A stretch of DNA of 7,642 nt from Candidatus Atribacteria bacterium (GCA_016934875.1 JAFGSC010000170.1:1-7642), one strand, 5' to 3'. Positions 1 through 6,545 are shown, counted from the first letter of the stretch. Program-made: numbers and translations. Notes: generated by a model from the letters alone, not told the origin.

Positions 1-1
1 T

Positions 2-2656
2 ATGAATAGGATTCTAATATACTTAATATTGGTTATTTTTTTTATTGTTAACCATTCCATTACTTTTGGTCAAGCCGTTCGCACTGACACGCTTTCATTA
101 GAATTTGATCAGGTTCATTTACCCCCTTTTTGTTTTACGCCTCATAAAATTATTAAAAGACCCCGGGTTGGTTTGGCATTAAGTGGCGGCGGCGCCCGTG
201 GTTTTGCACAGATCGGCGTTTTACAGGTACTTGAGGAAAACAATATCCCCATCGATATCATCGTTGGCTCCAGTATGGGAAGTATTATCGGTGGTCTTTA
301 TGCGGCCGGGTATTCGCCCAAAGAAATTGAGCAGATAACAAAGAATATCGATTGGAGTACTATTATGGTCGATAAGCCGCCGAGAACCAGCTTGTTTATC
401 GGACAGAAGCAGGAACGAGGACGAGCAATTCTGCAATTTCGATTTAAAGGATTGAAGCCGGCAATTCCCCAGGCAATTACTCCCGGCCAAAAACTAACTT
501 CAATTTTAACCAATCTGACCTTAACAGCAAATTACCCGACCAGCTCTGACTTTGACCAGTTGAAAATTCCTTTTCGTGCACTGGCATGCGACCTGGTCTC
601 TGGAAATAGCGTTATTATTGGAAAGGGAAATTTAGCAGAAGCCATGAAAGCTTCTTCTGCGGTTCCCTTGTTATTTGCACCGGTTGCTATCGATTCCATG
701 TTGCTGGTCGATGCTGGACTTATTAACAATATACCGGTCGACGAAGTACAAGATTTTGATGTCGACCTGGTTATTGGCGTAGATACGGTATCCAAGCTGC
801 GAGATAAAGAGAATTTACGTGCACCATGGGAAGTGGCAGACCAGGTCACGACTATAATGCAACGGGAAAAAAATGCGATCCAAAGAACAAAAGCTGACAT
901 CCTTATTCAAATCGATCTCGATGATTATAAATCGGATAGCTTTGAACAAGCCAGCCAGATTATTGAAGCTGGCAAAAATGAAGCGCTCAAATATATAAGT
1001 CAAATTAAAGCGAGACTCGCTCCTACTATTGAAAATAATTTTTCTATTGAGACTTACCAGGTTAAATCTATTAATATCCAATCTCAAAATATATTTTCAA
1101 AAGAAATCGCTCAAAATATTATTCACTCGAAAATTCATGGCTACACCTCTTATCGAGATGTTTCTCTCACGTTAAAAAATATTTATGAAACTGGCTATTT
1201 CGATGATGTAAAAGCCTTTGTTCAATTAGAGGATAGTCTGTTATCAATCAGTTTTCAGATTGTAACCAAGCCAAAATTTACCACCCTTGTTTTTATCGGA
1301 AATTCTGTCTTTTCAGATTCCGTACTTGACGAACAGATAAAATCTGAGCCAGGAAAATCGATTAACTTTGATAAATCAAGGAATGATATTTTACGAATCG
1401 TAAAACTCTATAAAGAAAATGGTTATGCACTCATAAATATAAATCAAATAAGATTGAACAATGATACGCTAAATATTGAAATCAATGAAGGTACTATTTC
1501 ATCCATCAAAATAGAGGGAAATGAGCGAACAAAAAATTATGTCATTCTCCGGGAATTTCCGTTAAAACGAGGCGATATTTTCAATATAAACAAAGCAGAT
1601 GAGGGATTGAATAATATTCACAGTACTGGATTGTTTGAGACGGTCAGTTTTGAGGTACTAAAAGATAAATCCCAGGTTAAATTGAATATAAAGGTTAAAG
1701 AGAAGGCATTCAGCCTGCTCAGGTTGGGCTATCGTTTTGATCTGGAAAGAAGAAATAAAGGAATGATCGAGCTGGCTGATGAAAATTTTTGGGGAGTGGG
1801 AAACCAGGTTAGCTTGACTGGTCAATACGGATTAAAAGATCAAGCCATACAATTAAAATTCCGGGATGATCGGATATTTAAAAGTTATATGACCTATCAT
1901 TTGGATCTTTTTTATCATCATCAGAAGAATTATACTTACCAGGACGGGATTCAGATTGGAGAATATTTACAAAAAGAGTCTGGTTTTTCTTTCTCTTTGG
2001 GGCAGCAGATTGAACGCCTGGGGATTATTTCTGTTATCGCCACATTGAATTCAGTTGATTTACAGGACGTAACTGGCTATGGATATTCAACTGGTAAATT
2101 TGAATTTAAAACGATTGCACTTCAATCTATAGTAGATTCTCAAGATCAATTTCCGTTTCCAAAAGCTGGAAAATACTATCAATTCTTTTACAAAATGTCA
2201 TCGGCAAAATTTCTTAACAGCCAGGAATCATTTATCAAATTATTCAATTCATTCGAGATTTACCAAACTTTTATGAAACGAAACACCATCCATCCCCGGC
2301 TTTTCTGGGGCACCTCTGATTTAACCACGCCATTTATTGAGCAATTCCGGATTGGTGGACAATCCTCTTTTTACGGATTGAGAGAAAATGAAAAAATTGG
2401 CAGACATGTCATTGTGGGAAGCCTGGAATATCGCTATTTATTTCCTTTTGGACTCCCAAGGAAACTATATTGGAGCATGCGATATGACCTCGGCTCAACC
2501 TGGAAAAATCAACTGGACATTCAATTAAAAGATTTCATTCATGGCTTTGGAACATCACTCGCCTTAGAAACACCAGTTGGTCCGATAACTTTTGCGTTTG
2601 GTAGAAGCAGTATTGGAAAGAATGTATTTTATTTTTCGGGTGGGTTTAGTTTTTGA
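2..2656 (+). CDS. Patatin-like phospholipase with POTRA domains and Omp85-type outer-membrane barrel
   Basis: This is an 884-residue PlpD/RssA-like protein, predicted to be exported to the outer membrane with lipid acyl-hydrolase activity. Residues 1-25 look like a signal peptide (hydrophobic core, then TFGQA). The patatin domain covers about 55-335: oxyanion loop SGGGARG at 61-67, nucleophile elbow GSSMG at 89-93 (S91), and catalytic Asp D237 in LVDAGLINNIPV. Three POTRA-like units follow at about 352-422, 425-496 and 498-567, each with the beta-alpha-alpha-beta-beta pattern and a 'tGyF/tGlF' or equivalent turn. Residues 570-884 are alternating barrel strands ending in an aromatic (SGGFSF), as in outer-membrane proteins. 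The start ATG is at base 2, so the upstream region is not visible. PlpD itself has a single POTRA, so three is a real difference. DAG replaces the usual DGG/DGA, and FYGL (790-793) sits where Omp85 proteins usually have VRGF. Length and domain order are intact, so it is probably functional. Confidence 0.95.
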   Translation: MNRILIYLILVIFFIVNHSITFGQAVRTDTLSLEFDQVHLPPFCFTPHKIIKRPRVGLALSGGGARGFAQIGVLQVLEENNIPIDIIVGSSMGSIIGGLYAAGYSPKEIEQITKNIDWSTIMVDKPPRTSLFIGQKQERGRAILQFRFKGLKPAIPQAITPGQKLTSILTNLTLTANYPTSSDFDQLKIPFRALACDLVSGNSVIIGKGNLAEAMKASSAVPLLFAPVAIDSMLLVDAGLINNIPVDEVQDFDVDLVIGVDTVSKLRDKENLRAPWEVADQVTTIMQREKNAIQRTKADILIQIDLDDYKSDSFEQASQIIEAGKNEALKYISQIKARLAPTIENNFSIETYQVKSINIQSQNIFSKEIAQNIIHSKIHGYTSYRDVSLTLKNIYETGYFDDVKAFVQLEDSLLSISFQIVTKPKFTTLVFIGNSVFSDSVLDEQIKSEPGKSINFDKSRNDILRIVKLYKENGYALININQIRLNNDTLNIEINEGTISSIKIEGNERTKNYVILREFPLKRGDIFNINKADEGLNNIHSTGLFETVSFEVLKDKSQVKLNIKVKEKAFSLLRLGYRFDLERRNKGMIELADENFWGVGNQVSLTGQYGLKDQAIQLKFRDDRIFKSYMTYHLDLFYHHQKNYTYQDGIQIGEYLQKESGFSFSLGQQIERLGIISVIATLNSVDLQDVTGYGYSTGKFEFKTIALQSIVDSQDQFPFPKAGKYYQFFYKMSSAKFLNSQESFIKLFNSFEIYQTFMKRNTIHPRLFWGTSDLTTPFIEQFRIGGQSSFYGLRENEKIGRHVIVGSLEYRYLFPFGLPRKLYWSMRYDLGSTWKNQLDIQLKDFIHGFGTSLALETPVGPITFAFGRSSIGKNVFYFSGGFSF

Positions 2657-2689
2657 GCGATAACGAGAGCGTAAGCTGCGGCTGGGCAT

Positions 2690-2714
2690 GCGGGAACTGA
2701 AACCTGAGTTCCGC
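2690..2714. other. Hairpin downstream of the phospholipase gene
   Basis: GCGGGAACT (2690-2698) pairs with AGTTCCGC (2707-2714) with one bulged G, giving an 8-bp stem and an 8-nt loop. It begins 34 bases after the TGA of the phospholipase gene, where a transcription terminator would be expected. No run of T follows on either strand, so it is at best an atypical terminator or transcript-stabilising structure. It may instead belong to the adjacent attC-like patch. Confidence 0.45.
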
Positions 2715-2721
2715 ACCACAA

Positions 2722-2790
2722 CTAACGCGTAAAGAAAATTTTCTGGATTTCATCGTCCGCCCAACCGTCAGCTTGACGCATAGTTAGGGC
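2722..2790 (-). other. Candidate integron attC recombination site
   Basis: Read on the minus strand, this 69-base stretch starts with GCCCTAAC (2790-2783, like the inverse core RYYYAAC) and ends with GTTAG (2726-2722, followed by TT; core GTTRRRY). CTAAC pairs with GTTAG. After a 3-base TAT spacer on the left only, GCGTCAAG (2779-2772) pairs with CTTTACGC (2734-2727) in 7 of 8 positions, the exception being one C/T mismatch. Outer core arms, an asymmetric spacer and an inner arm with one irregular position form the general attC plan. Against it, the first R of the inverse core is C, the last core bases are TT rather than RY, there is no spacer on the right, and the inner loop shows little further pairing. 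Its link to the recombinase relic and to a complementary cassette-head motif at 6419-6426 raises the odds. The site also folds when read on the plus strand, so orientation is not certain. Confidence 0.4.
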
Positions 2791-2850
2791 AACAGACGTA
2801 AGCCAACGCATCCATACGATGGGTGGTAACGCACGCAACGAAAAAATTGC

Positions 2851-3078
2851 ATGAGTGAAGAATCAAATACCGACACTCCCCAAAGAGCCAGACAGCTTTT
2901 TGCTTTTACTTTTAAAAATACAACAACAAAAAAGCAAGATGCTGGCTGGCGGATGCTTTGAAAAGAACTACAGCAAATCCTTGACTTACGCATCGAAAGA
3001 GCAATGCTTGCGGCTTCATTCAAGAATATTCGATACTTAAAAAATCCTAATTATTTGAAAGACGAAAAGCAAATTTGA
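2851..3078 (+). pseudogene. Small unknown reading frame interrupted by one in-frame TGA
   Basis: From ATG 2851 the frame reads 36 codons beginning MSEESNTDTPQRARQLFAF, reaches TGA at 2959-2961, then stays open in the same frame for 38 further codons (KELQQILDLRIERAMLAAS, ending near YLKDEKQI) before TGA 3076-3078. The composition on both sides is protein-like: a polar start, then an amphipathic helical stretch. That suggests a roughly 75-residue protein disrupted by one nonsense mutation. No Shine-Dalgarno sequence precedes it and I recognise no family. Other frames here are also open by chance (a 61-codon overlapping frame and a 79-codon antisense frame), so openness alone is weak evidence. 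A truncated 36-residue peptide could still be made. Confidence 0.3.
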
Positions 3079-3177
3079 TTAACAGTACAAAGCTGCATGC
3101 ATTGCGATATAAGATAGACTACTATTATGGATATAATACTATTGAAGTTATTCTTATCATAATTAATAGTAAAAAAA

Positions 3178-4878
3178 TTAATCTGTTAAATAAAATCTTA
3201 CTGATTTAGGTATTAAAGTAATAACTAAAATTTCGCTAGCTTGAGGGTATATTGTATACTCTCCAAGTCCAAGTAAAAATTTTTTATTTTTGAGAGTGAA
3301 TTCTACAACTAAATCTAATGAGGAAATACGACTCTCGATATCTTTCAAAGATAACGGTGAATAATTAGAACATGTAGAAACTGACAATATAGGACGATCA
3401 AGTTTTTTTACATTATCAGGGAGACGATATATATAGACTAAACTATATTTTGGATCATTCATTTCAAGAGTTTGCCTGTAGATATGGATTATCAGATTAT
3501 GTATGGCCATTAATGAAATAGAATCCAAAGAACTTACATCAGCAGTTATATATTTCGACTTATTAACCAAAGATAAAGATTTCACTTGAAAATTAGTACT
3601 ATCTCTCATCTTAGTATAGTAAGTCCAACCAAACCATTCTAAGAAACTTAACTCATCGGAATTATCTATTAGTTTTGTTTCACTAGGCAAATCAATTAGT
3701 TTAAAATCATCCATGCCAAATGAATCCTCGGAACATACTATTGGATCGAATGGACTCGAACTACAATGTATATACCTATATACTTCGCCTTCAGATGTTC
3801 CGCAAAATAATATCCTAGAATTATTTGGATCTATAGTTAAGCTAATAACATTTGAATTAGCAAGACCATTACTAAGTTTAGTCCAATTTAGACCACTATC
3901 ACAACTTTTTAAAACTCCGCAAGTACTAGTACTCCAATATATAATATTTGGAAAGTGAGAATCAATGACTAAAGGAACTTTTTGAATTATTAAAGAATTT
4001 GCATTTTTACAATCATGGAGAATTTCCCACGATCTACCAGCATCTCGACTTATTAGAAATTCTTCAGTATTCAAATAATAATTTTTACGTGTTGCATAGA
4101 TTAACAAACTATCAATTGGGTGTGGTTCTAAAAAGATAAAAGATTCGTATGATATTTTTTGCCAAGATTTTCCTGAATCCTTACTCTTAAATAAACCATT
4201 TCCGCTGACAACATAAATGTGCCCGATAGAATTGATTCTCACACACTTAATATTATCTATATCAAATAGCCGCTGCCATGAATTTCCTTTATCGATGCTT
4301 TTTAATAATCCTTCTTTATCCGTACCAGCATAAAGAATTCTTGGATTTTTTGAATCGATTTCAATCCATGTTACTCGTGGAATATTATAAACTTGTTTCC
4401 ATTTCCCCCCCCCATTTTTAGTTTTAAAAATGCCAGAAAATGCTGCATATAAAACATTGGTGTTGTATGGATCCATTGCAAGATGTTCAATATATTGAAT
4501 CCCTGGTTTTTTAAAACCATTTCTATAGGCAATCTCATATTTTTCGGGCATATAAAAATAGCTACTAATGACTAATGAATCGCTGCAATCGTAGCAGAGG
4601 TTAAAAATACACGCATCAGCACTTGCTGCATAAACAGATGCAGGATTATAACGATCTACTATTATTGTATTGATTTTTGGATTGGAGAGACCTTTATAGA
4701 ATTGGTACCTACCGTTTCTAATCCATTTTCCTAAATAAGAATTAGGCAATTGATCAATCCTATACTTATAGAAGTTTTCCCTATCTTTGTAAGCATTATT
4801 TGAACATACAGTGAAAAATAGTAAACCCAAATTAGCAAATAAAATAATTATCTTAGTTATAGATTTATTGTAGTTCAT
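3178..4878 (-). CDS. Exported Asp-box (BNR/sortilin-like) beta-propeller protein of unknown function
   Basis: A 566-residue protein from ATG 4878; a GTG two codons upstream (4884) is an alternative, and neither has a clear Shine-Dalgarno site. Residues 1-25 are a hydrophobic export signal ending near FFTVC. V at -1 makes this a poor lipobox, so it may be secreted or lipid-anchored. Five Asp-box motifs, S/T-x-D/N-x-G-x-x-W, lie at about 151-160, 192-201, 230-239, 276-284 and 323-332 (for example FKSKDSGKSW and LKSIDKGNSW). Typical propeller lead-ins precede or surround them (IDSKNPRILYAGT, IDPNNSRILFCGT), giving a six- or seven-bladed propeller over about 65-370. Residues 390-566 form a separate domain I do not recognise. 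No type IX secretion tail is evident. Asp boxes are structural and do not reveal the ligand; sialidase-type catalytic residues are not apparent. It is the last gene of the three-gene run, 38 bases after the membrane-protein gene (32 from the GTG). A nine-G coding run falls in the first Asp box. Confidence 0.85.
   Translation of the reverse strand: MNYNKSITKIIILFANLGLLFFTVCSNNAYKDRENFYKYRIDQLPNSYLGKWIRNGRYQFYKGLSNPKINTIIVDRYNPASVYAASADACIFNLCYDCSDSLVISSYFYMPEKYEIAYRNGFKKPGIQYIEHLAMDPYNTNVLYAAFSGIFKTKNGGGKWKQVYNIPRVTWIEIDSKNPRILYAGTDKEGLLKSIDKGNSWQRLFDIDNIKCVRINSIGHIYVVSGNGLFKSKDSGKSWQKISYESFIFLEPHPIDSLLIYATRKNYYLNTEEFLISRDAGRSWEILHDCKNANSLIIQKVPLVIDSHFPNIIYWSTSTCGVLKSCDSGLNWTKLSNGLANSNVISLTIDPNNSRILFCGTSEGEVYRYIHCSSSPFDPIVCSEDSFGMDDFKLIDLPSETKLIDNSDELSFLEWFGWTYYTKMRDSTNFQVKSLSLVNKSKYITADVSSLDSISLMAIHNLIIHIYRQTLEMNDPKYSLVYIYRLPDNVKKLDRPILSVSTCSNYSPLSLKDIESRISSLDLVVEFTLKNKKFLLGLGEYTIYPQASEILVITLIPKSVRFYLTD
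4405..4413 (-). repeat. Nine-base G tract inside the propeller gene
   Basis: Nine consecutive C on the plus strand read as GGG GGG GGG on the coding strand, giving Gly158-160 (counted from the GTG) in the Asp-box segment KNGGGKW. It stands out in a gene that is roughly one-third GC. Runs of this length are prone to slipped-strand mispairing. A one-base change would shift the frame early in the propeller and abolish the protein. Confidence 0.9.
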
Positions 4879-4916
4879 TATCACGCAATTTATAAAATAT
4901 TTTTATTCAATCCTTA

Positions 4917-5864
4917 TTAATAAATGAGGGCGAAAATCAATTTAAAGATGATGTTTATCAAACCTAGTAGACAACCAGTATAGAAAAAAATGGACTTGTT
5001 AGTTTCTAAGGAACGCTCTAAAACCTGTAAAACGATTCTTCGAATTGAGACAAATATAAATCTAGACAATGAAAGCAAAAAGAGGATCACTATGTACGCA
5101 ATAGTTGGCAGCAAAGTTGTATTTGAAAATAAAAAAGTTGCAAGGACATTTAAATCTTCACTACTAACTTTTACAGTATCAAAATAATAGTAATATATCG
5201 CATTCCCCATACGGCTGTACTCAGAGAAAAACATTTTAAATGAAGCTAAATTTATTTTTAGTTCGATAGGATCCACTCCACCTGGTAAAGCAACTCCCTC
5301 CATAATTGCTGCAACGAAATAGCACAACCATGCAAACATGAAAGCTGCTGTGATATCAAGTGGATAAATCCAAATTCGATCCAATTTTGATTTTGAATTA
5401 GCAAGTCTTGAAATAAGGTATACAGTTACAGTAAGTGTCAGAATATCGAAAAACAAATTAATAGGATATAAATACTTAGGTTCATGTTCGGGAATATATA
5501 ATATGGCTTGTATTAATGGACATTTTCCATGCCCATTCCACGGAGGAGATGTATTTGCGATTGAAAAGAACATATACTCACCAAACACCAAAGCCAATGT
5601 TGTTAACATAAAACTTATGGTTAATGCTGTAAAAATCCATCGAAAATTATATCTTTTTTTTCCAAATATTTTATGTTCTGCTCGGAGGAAAAGTTGTGCC
5701 ATTTCGCGGTCGAGACGACGCATCTTTAGCATTTCAATACGTTCCCACCAACCAAATACAAGTTCATATAGTTTACTTCGCTGACGTTCGAGCAATAGAT
5801 GATCTAATCCTGATCCTATTGCTGCAATTGCACCTGATATAAGTAGTACTTCTGGAATATCCAT
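4917..5864 (-). CDS. Uncharacterised polytopic inner-membrane protein
   Basis: A 315-residue membrane protein with no family I recognise. Hydrophobic segments lie at about 5-22, 76-100, 133-153, 164-192, 245-272 and 292-314, suggesting six passes, though the first is short. Between the first two is a charged, probably cytoplasmic helical stretch (about 24-73: LLLERQRSKLYELVFGWWER then LKMRRLDREMAQ). A periplasmic or cytoplasmic loop at 101-130 holds one Cys and several Pro. Loop 195-240 contains the run AIYYYYFD. The start ATG 5864 is five bases after the stop of the upstream lipoprotein gene. A GGGAGAGG stretch about 12 bases before the ATG lies inside that gene's end, so translation may be coupled. 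The general plan, one short N-terminal segment followed by an 'LDxLLxxxQRxK' motif, resembles other hypothetical membrane proteins, but this is an impression only. No transporter, kinase or channel signature was seen. Confidence 0.8.
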   Translation of the reverse strand: MDIPEVLLISGAIAAIGSGLDHLLLERQRSKLYELVFGWWERIEMLKMRRLDREMAQLFLRAEHKIFGKKRYNFRWIFTALTISFMLTTLALVFGEYMFFSIANTSPPWNGHGKCPLIQAILYIPEHEPKYLYPINLFFDILTLTVTVYLISRLANSKSKLDRIWIYPLDITAAFMFAWLCYFVAAIMEGVALPGGVDPIELKINLASFKMFFSEYSRMGNAIYYYYFDTVKVSSEDLNVLATFLFSNTTLLPTIAYIVILFLLSLSRFIFVSIRRIVLQVLERSLETNKSIFFYTGCLLGLINIIFKLIFALIY

Positions 5865-5869
5865 TTTAC

Positions 5870-6391
5870 TTAAAAGCCTCTCCCAAACCCATGGGGACTA
5901 AAACCAGTCTGAACCTCAAAATATGACATATCTCGCCGAACTATTTTCCCACGCGAATCACGATAATAAAGCTCATTAGTCTCCATTCGCGAAAGAGTAT
6001 ATCTATTAATTTCTTTTGTATAATCACCTGTATTGGGATTGTATGCATATACAATTATAGTTGATGGAGTTGCGTAAACTTCTGGGTACTTTTCGTGCTT
6101 GTAAACATTTTTCCACTTTCCCTCAAAAACCTCTTCCCTAAGTGCATTTGTTCGGAGTCCTATTGTTGCAGTTGATGTTAAATTCCATTGTGGGTAGCTA
6201 ATTTCATAAATTATAGAATTATCAGAACCGAATCCAATCATTTTTGTTGAACCCACCATCTCACCTGGACTTGATCTTCCATAATTCATAGGAGGTTCAT
6301 CCAAAGTTGATTGTTCAACATTGCAAGAAAAAAACACAAAGAATGTAACAAACAAGTATCTGAATAACGATGTAATATTTGATTTTGACAT
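5870..6391 (-). CDS. Small putative lipoprotein, first gene of the three-gene run
   Basis: A 173-residue protein whose N-terminus (residues 8-22, strongly hydrophobic) ends in FFSC with Cys23 as the probable lipidation site. This lipobox is typical of Bacteroidota-like bacteria, and Asn at +2 gives no clear retention signal. The mature part is polar with many Tyr, Thr and Ser residues and beta-rich segments (about 58-82 and 106-145), and it ends in a Gly/Phe tail, SPHGFGRGF. No known domain was recognised. The start ATG 6391 is well supported by a strong Shine-Dalgarno AAAGGAG six bases upstream, the best ribosome-binding site in the window. The gene is followed after five bases by the membrane-protein gene, so the two are almost certainly co-transcribed. 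The upstream interval holds the repeat array at 6461-6550, a likely control region. An envelope role alongside the other two proteins is inferred. Confidence 0.8.
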   Translation of the reverse strand: MSKSNITSLFRYLFVTFFVFFSCNVEQSTLDEPPMNYGRSSPGEMVGSTKMIGFGSDNSIIYEISYPQWNLTSTATIGLRTNALREEVFEGKWKNVYKHEKYPEVYATPSTIIVYAYNPNTGDYTKEINRYTLSRMETNELYYRDSRGKIVRRDMSYFEVQTGFSPHGFGRGF

Positions 6392-6397
6392 TATTCA

Positions 6398-6404
6398 CTC
6401 CTTT
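6398..6404 (-). promoter_or_regulatory. Shine-Dalgarno site of the three-gene run
   Basis: On the minus strand AAAGGAG stands six bases before ATG 6391. It is a near-perfect anti-16S match and fixes the start of the lipoprotein gene. The unknown 116-residue gene and the propeller gene lack a comparable site. Confidence 0.8.
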
Positions 6405-6418
6405 GTTATTTTTAACTA

Positions 6419-6426
6419 GCCCTAAC
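6419..6426 (-). other. GTTAGGGC core-site motif (possible cassette head)
   Basis: Minus-strand GTTAGGGC matches GTTRRR of the integron core site, with G instead of the final Y at position 7 and C after it. It is the exact reverse complement of the inverse core read at 2790-2783 on the same strand. It lies 27 bases before the lipoprotein start codon. Eight bases can match by chance, so this stands or falls with the attC-like site. Confidence 0.35.
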
Positions 6427-6460
6427 CTAATGATTAACTGCCAATATCATCTATTTCGAT

Positions 6461-6500
6461 ATGGCCATATTTAGGAAAAAATGTCCATATTTAGGCAATA
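6461..6500 (+). repeat. Two tandem 20-bp direct repeats
   Basis: Units 6461-6480 and 6481-6500 agree at 17 of 20 positions and share CCATATTTAGG exactly (6465-6475 and 6485-6495). The 20-bp period puts both copies on nearly the same face of the DNA helix. They lie 70-110 bases upstream of the three-gene run and look like paired binding sites for a regulator. A third, inverted and more divergent copy is at 6531-6550 (ATGTCTAATATTAGGAAAAT on the minus strand). Confidence 0.65.
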
Positions 6501-6514
6501 AATTTTAATTTGCC

Positions 6515-6545
6515 TAATATAAGGAAAATAATTTTCCTAATATTA
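6515..6545. repeat. Near-perfect 15-bp inverted repeat
   Basis: TAATATAAGGAAAAT (6515-6529) faces ATTTTCCTAATATTA (6531-6545) across a single central base with one mismatch. An overlapping inverted pair is ATATTTAGGCAA (6487-6498) against TTGCCTAATAT (6510-6520), with one extra T. A third pair is GAAAAAATGTC (6475-6485) against GACATTTTTC (6546-6555), the latter touching the stop codon of the 116-residue gene. On the minus strand these could fold as that gene's terminator (the 6487-6520 hairpin is followed by GGACATTTTTT), or they could be operator sites for a dimeric regulator. Both uses are inference. Confidence 0.6.

Larger units (their letters stand above)
2657..3177. other. Intergenic region: GC-rich structured patch then AT-rich spacer
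   Basis: No intact gene is seen in these 521 bases. Positions 2657-2840 are GC-rich (98 of 184 by hand count, about 53%), against about 30-42% in sampled lines of the flanking genes. The patch holds successive foldable elements: hairpin 2690-2714, palindrome 2733-2744, hairpin 2766-2778 (CGTCA-GCT-TGACG) and hairpin 2809-2825 (CATCCAT-ACG-ATGGGTG, one G-T pair). From 2851 a broken small frame runs to 3078. Positions 3079-3177 are AT-rich with short imperfect repeats (TATTAT at 3124-3129 facing ATAATA at 3134-3139). No convincing U-tract terminator for either converging transcription unit is visible. Confidence 0.7.
2726..6425 (-). mobile_element. Putative 3.7-kb multi-gene integron cassette
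   Basis: On the minus strand the proposed unit begins at the TT of G^TTAGGGC (G at 6426) and ends at the G of the GTTAG core at 2726, enclosing three co-oriented genes and the attC-like site. The inverse core of that site, GCCCTAAC (2790-2783), is the exact complement of the head motif GTTAGGGC. In integrated cassettes the head bases come from the cassette's own attC core and are complementary to its inverse core. The first gene starts 34 bases after the boundary, as cassette genes often do. Features against: cassettes usually hold one gene of 0.5-1 kb, the last gene ends 387 bases short of the attC-like site, and both core sites are imperfect. The unit is inferred from short motifs, not demonstrated. 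Confidence 0.3.

Noticed and set aside
221..1087. Four antisense frames inside the phospholipase gene
   Set aside because: They are shadows of a clearly functional domain-rich gene, with no independent start signals.
2959..2961. TGA as selenocysteine or pyrrolysine-like recoding
   Set aside because: No SECIS-like hairpin was apparent immediately after the TGA and there is no selenoprotein-like context. A nonsense mutation is simpler.
2784..3040. A 79-codon minus-strand frame (3023-2784) and a 61-codon plus-strand frame (2855-3040)
   Set aside because: They overlap each other and the more protein-like frame from 2851. The minus frame runs through the hairpins and attC-like site, and neither has a ribosome-binding site or recognisable composition.
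3178..3300. Type IX secretion C-terminal domain on the propeller protein
   Set aside because: The last 80 residues lack the usual Gly- and Lys-containing sorting motifs and show no Ig-like strand pattern that I could identify.
3713..5784. Plus-strand frames of 81, 65 and 93 codons inside the minus-strand run
   Set aside because: They are shadows of the propeller and membrane-protein genes, with arbitrary composition.
6405..6460. Promoter directly upstream of the lipoprotein gene (minus-strand TTGGCA around 6445)
   Set aside because: No acceptable -10 hexamer lies 16-18 bases downstream of it, so it was not called. The real promoter may be of another type or lie in the repeat array.
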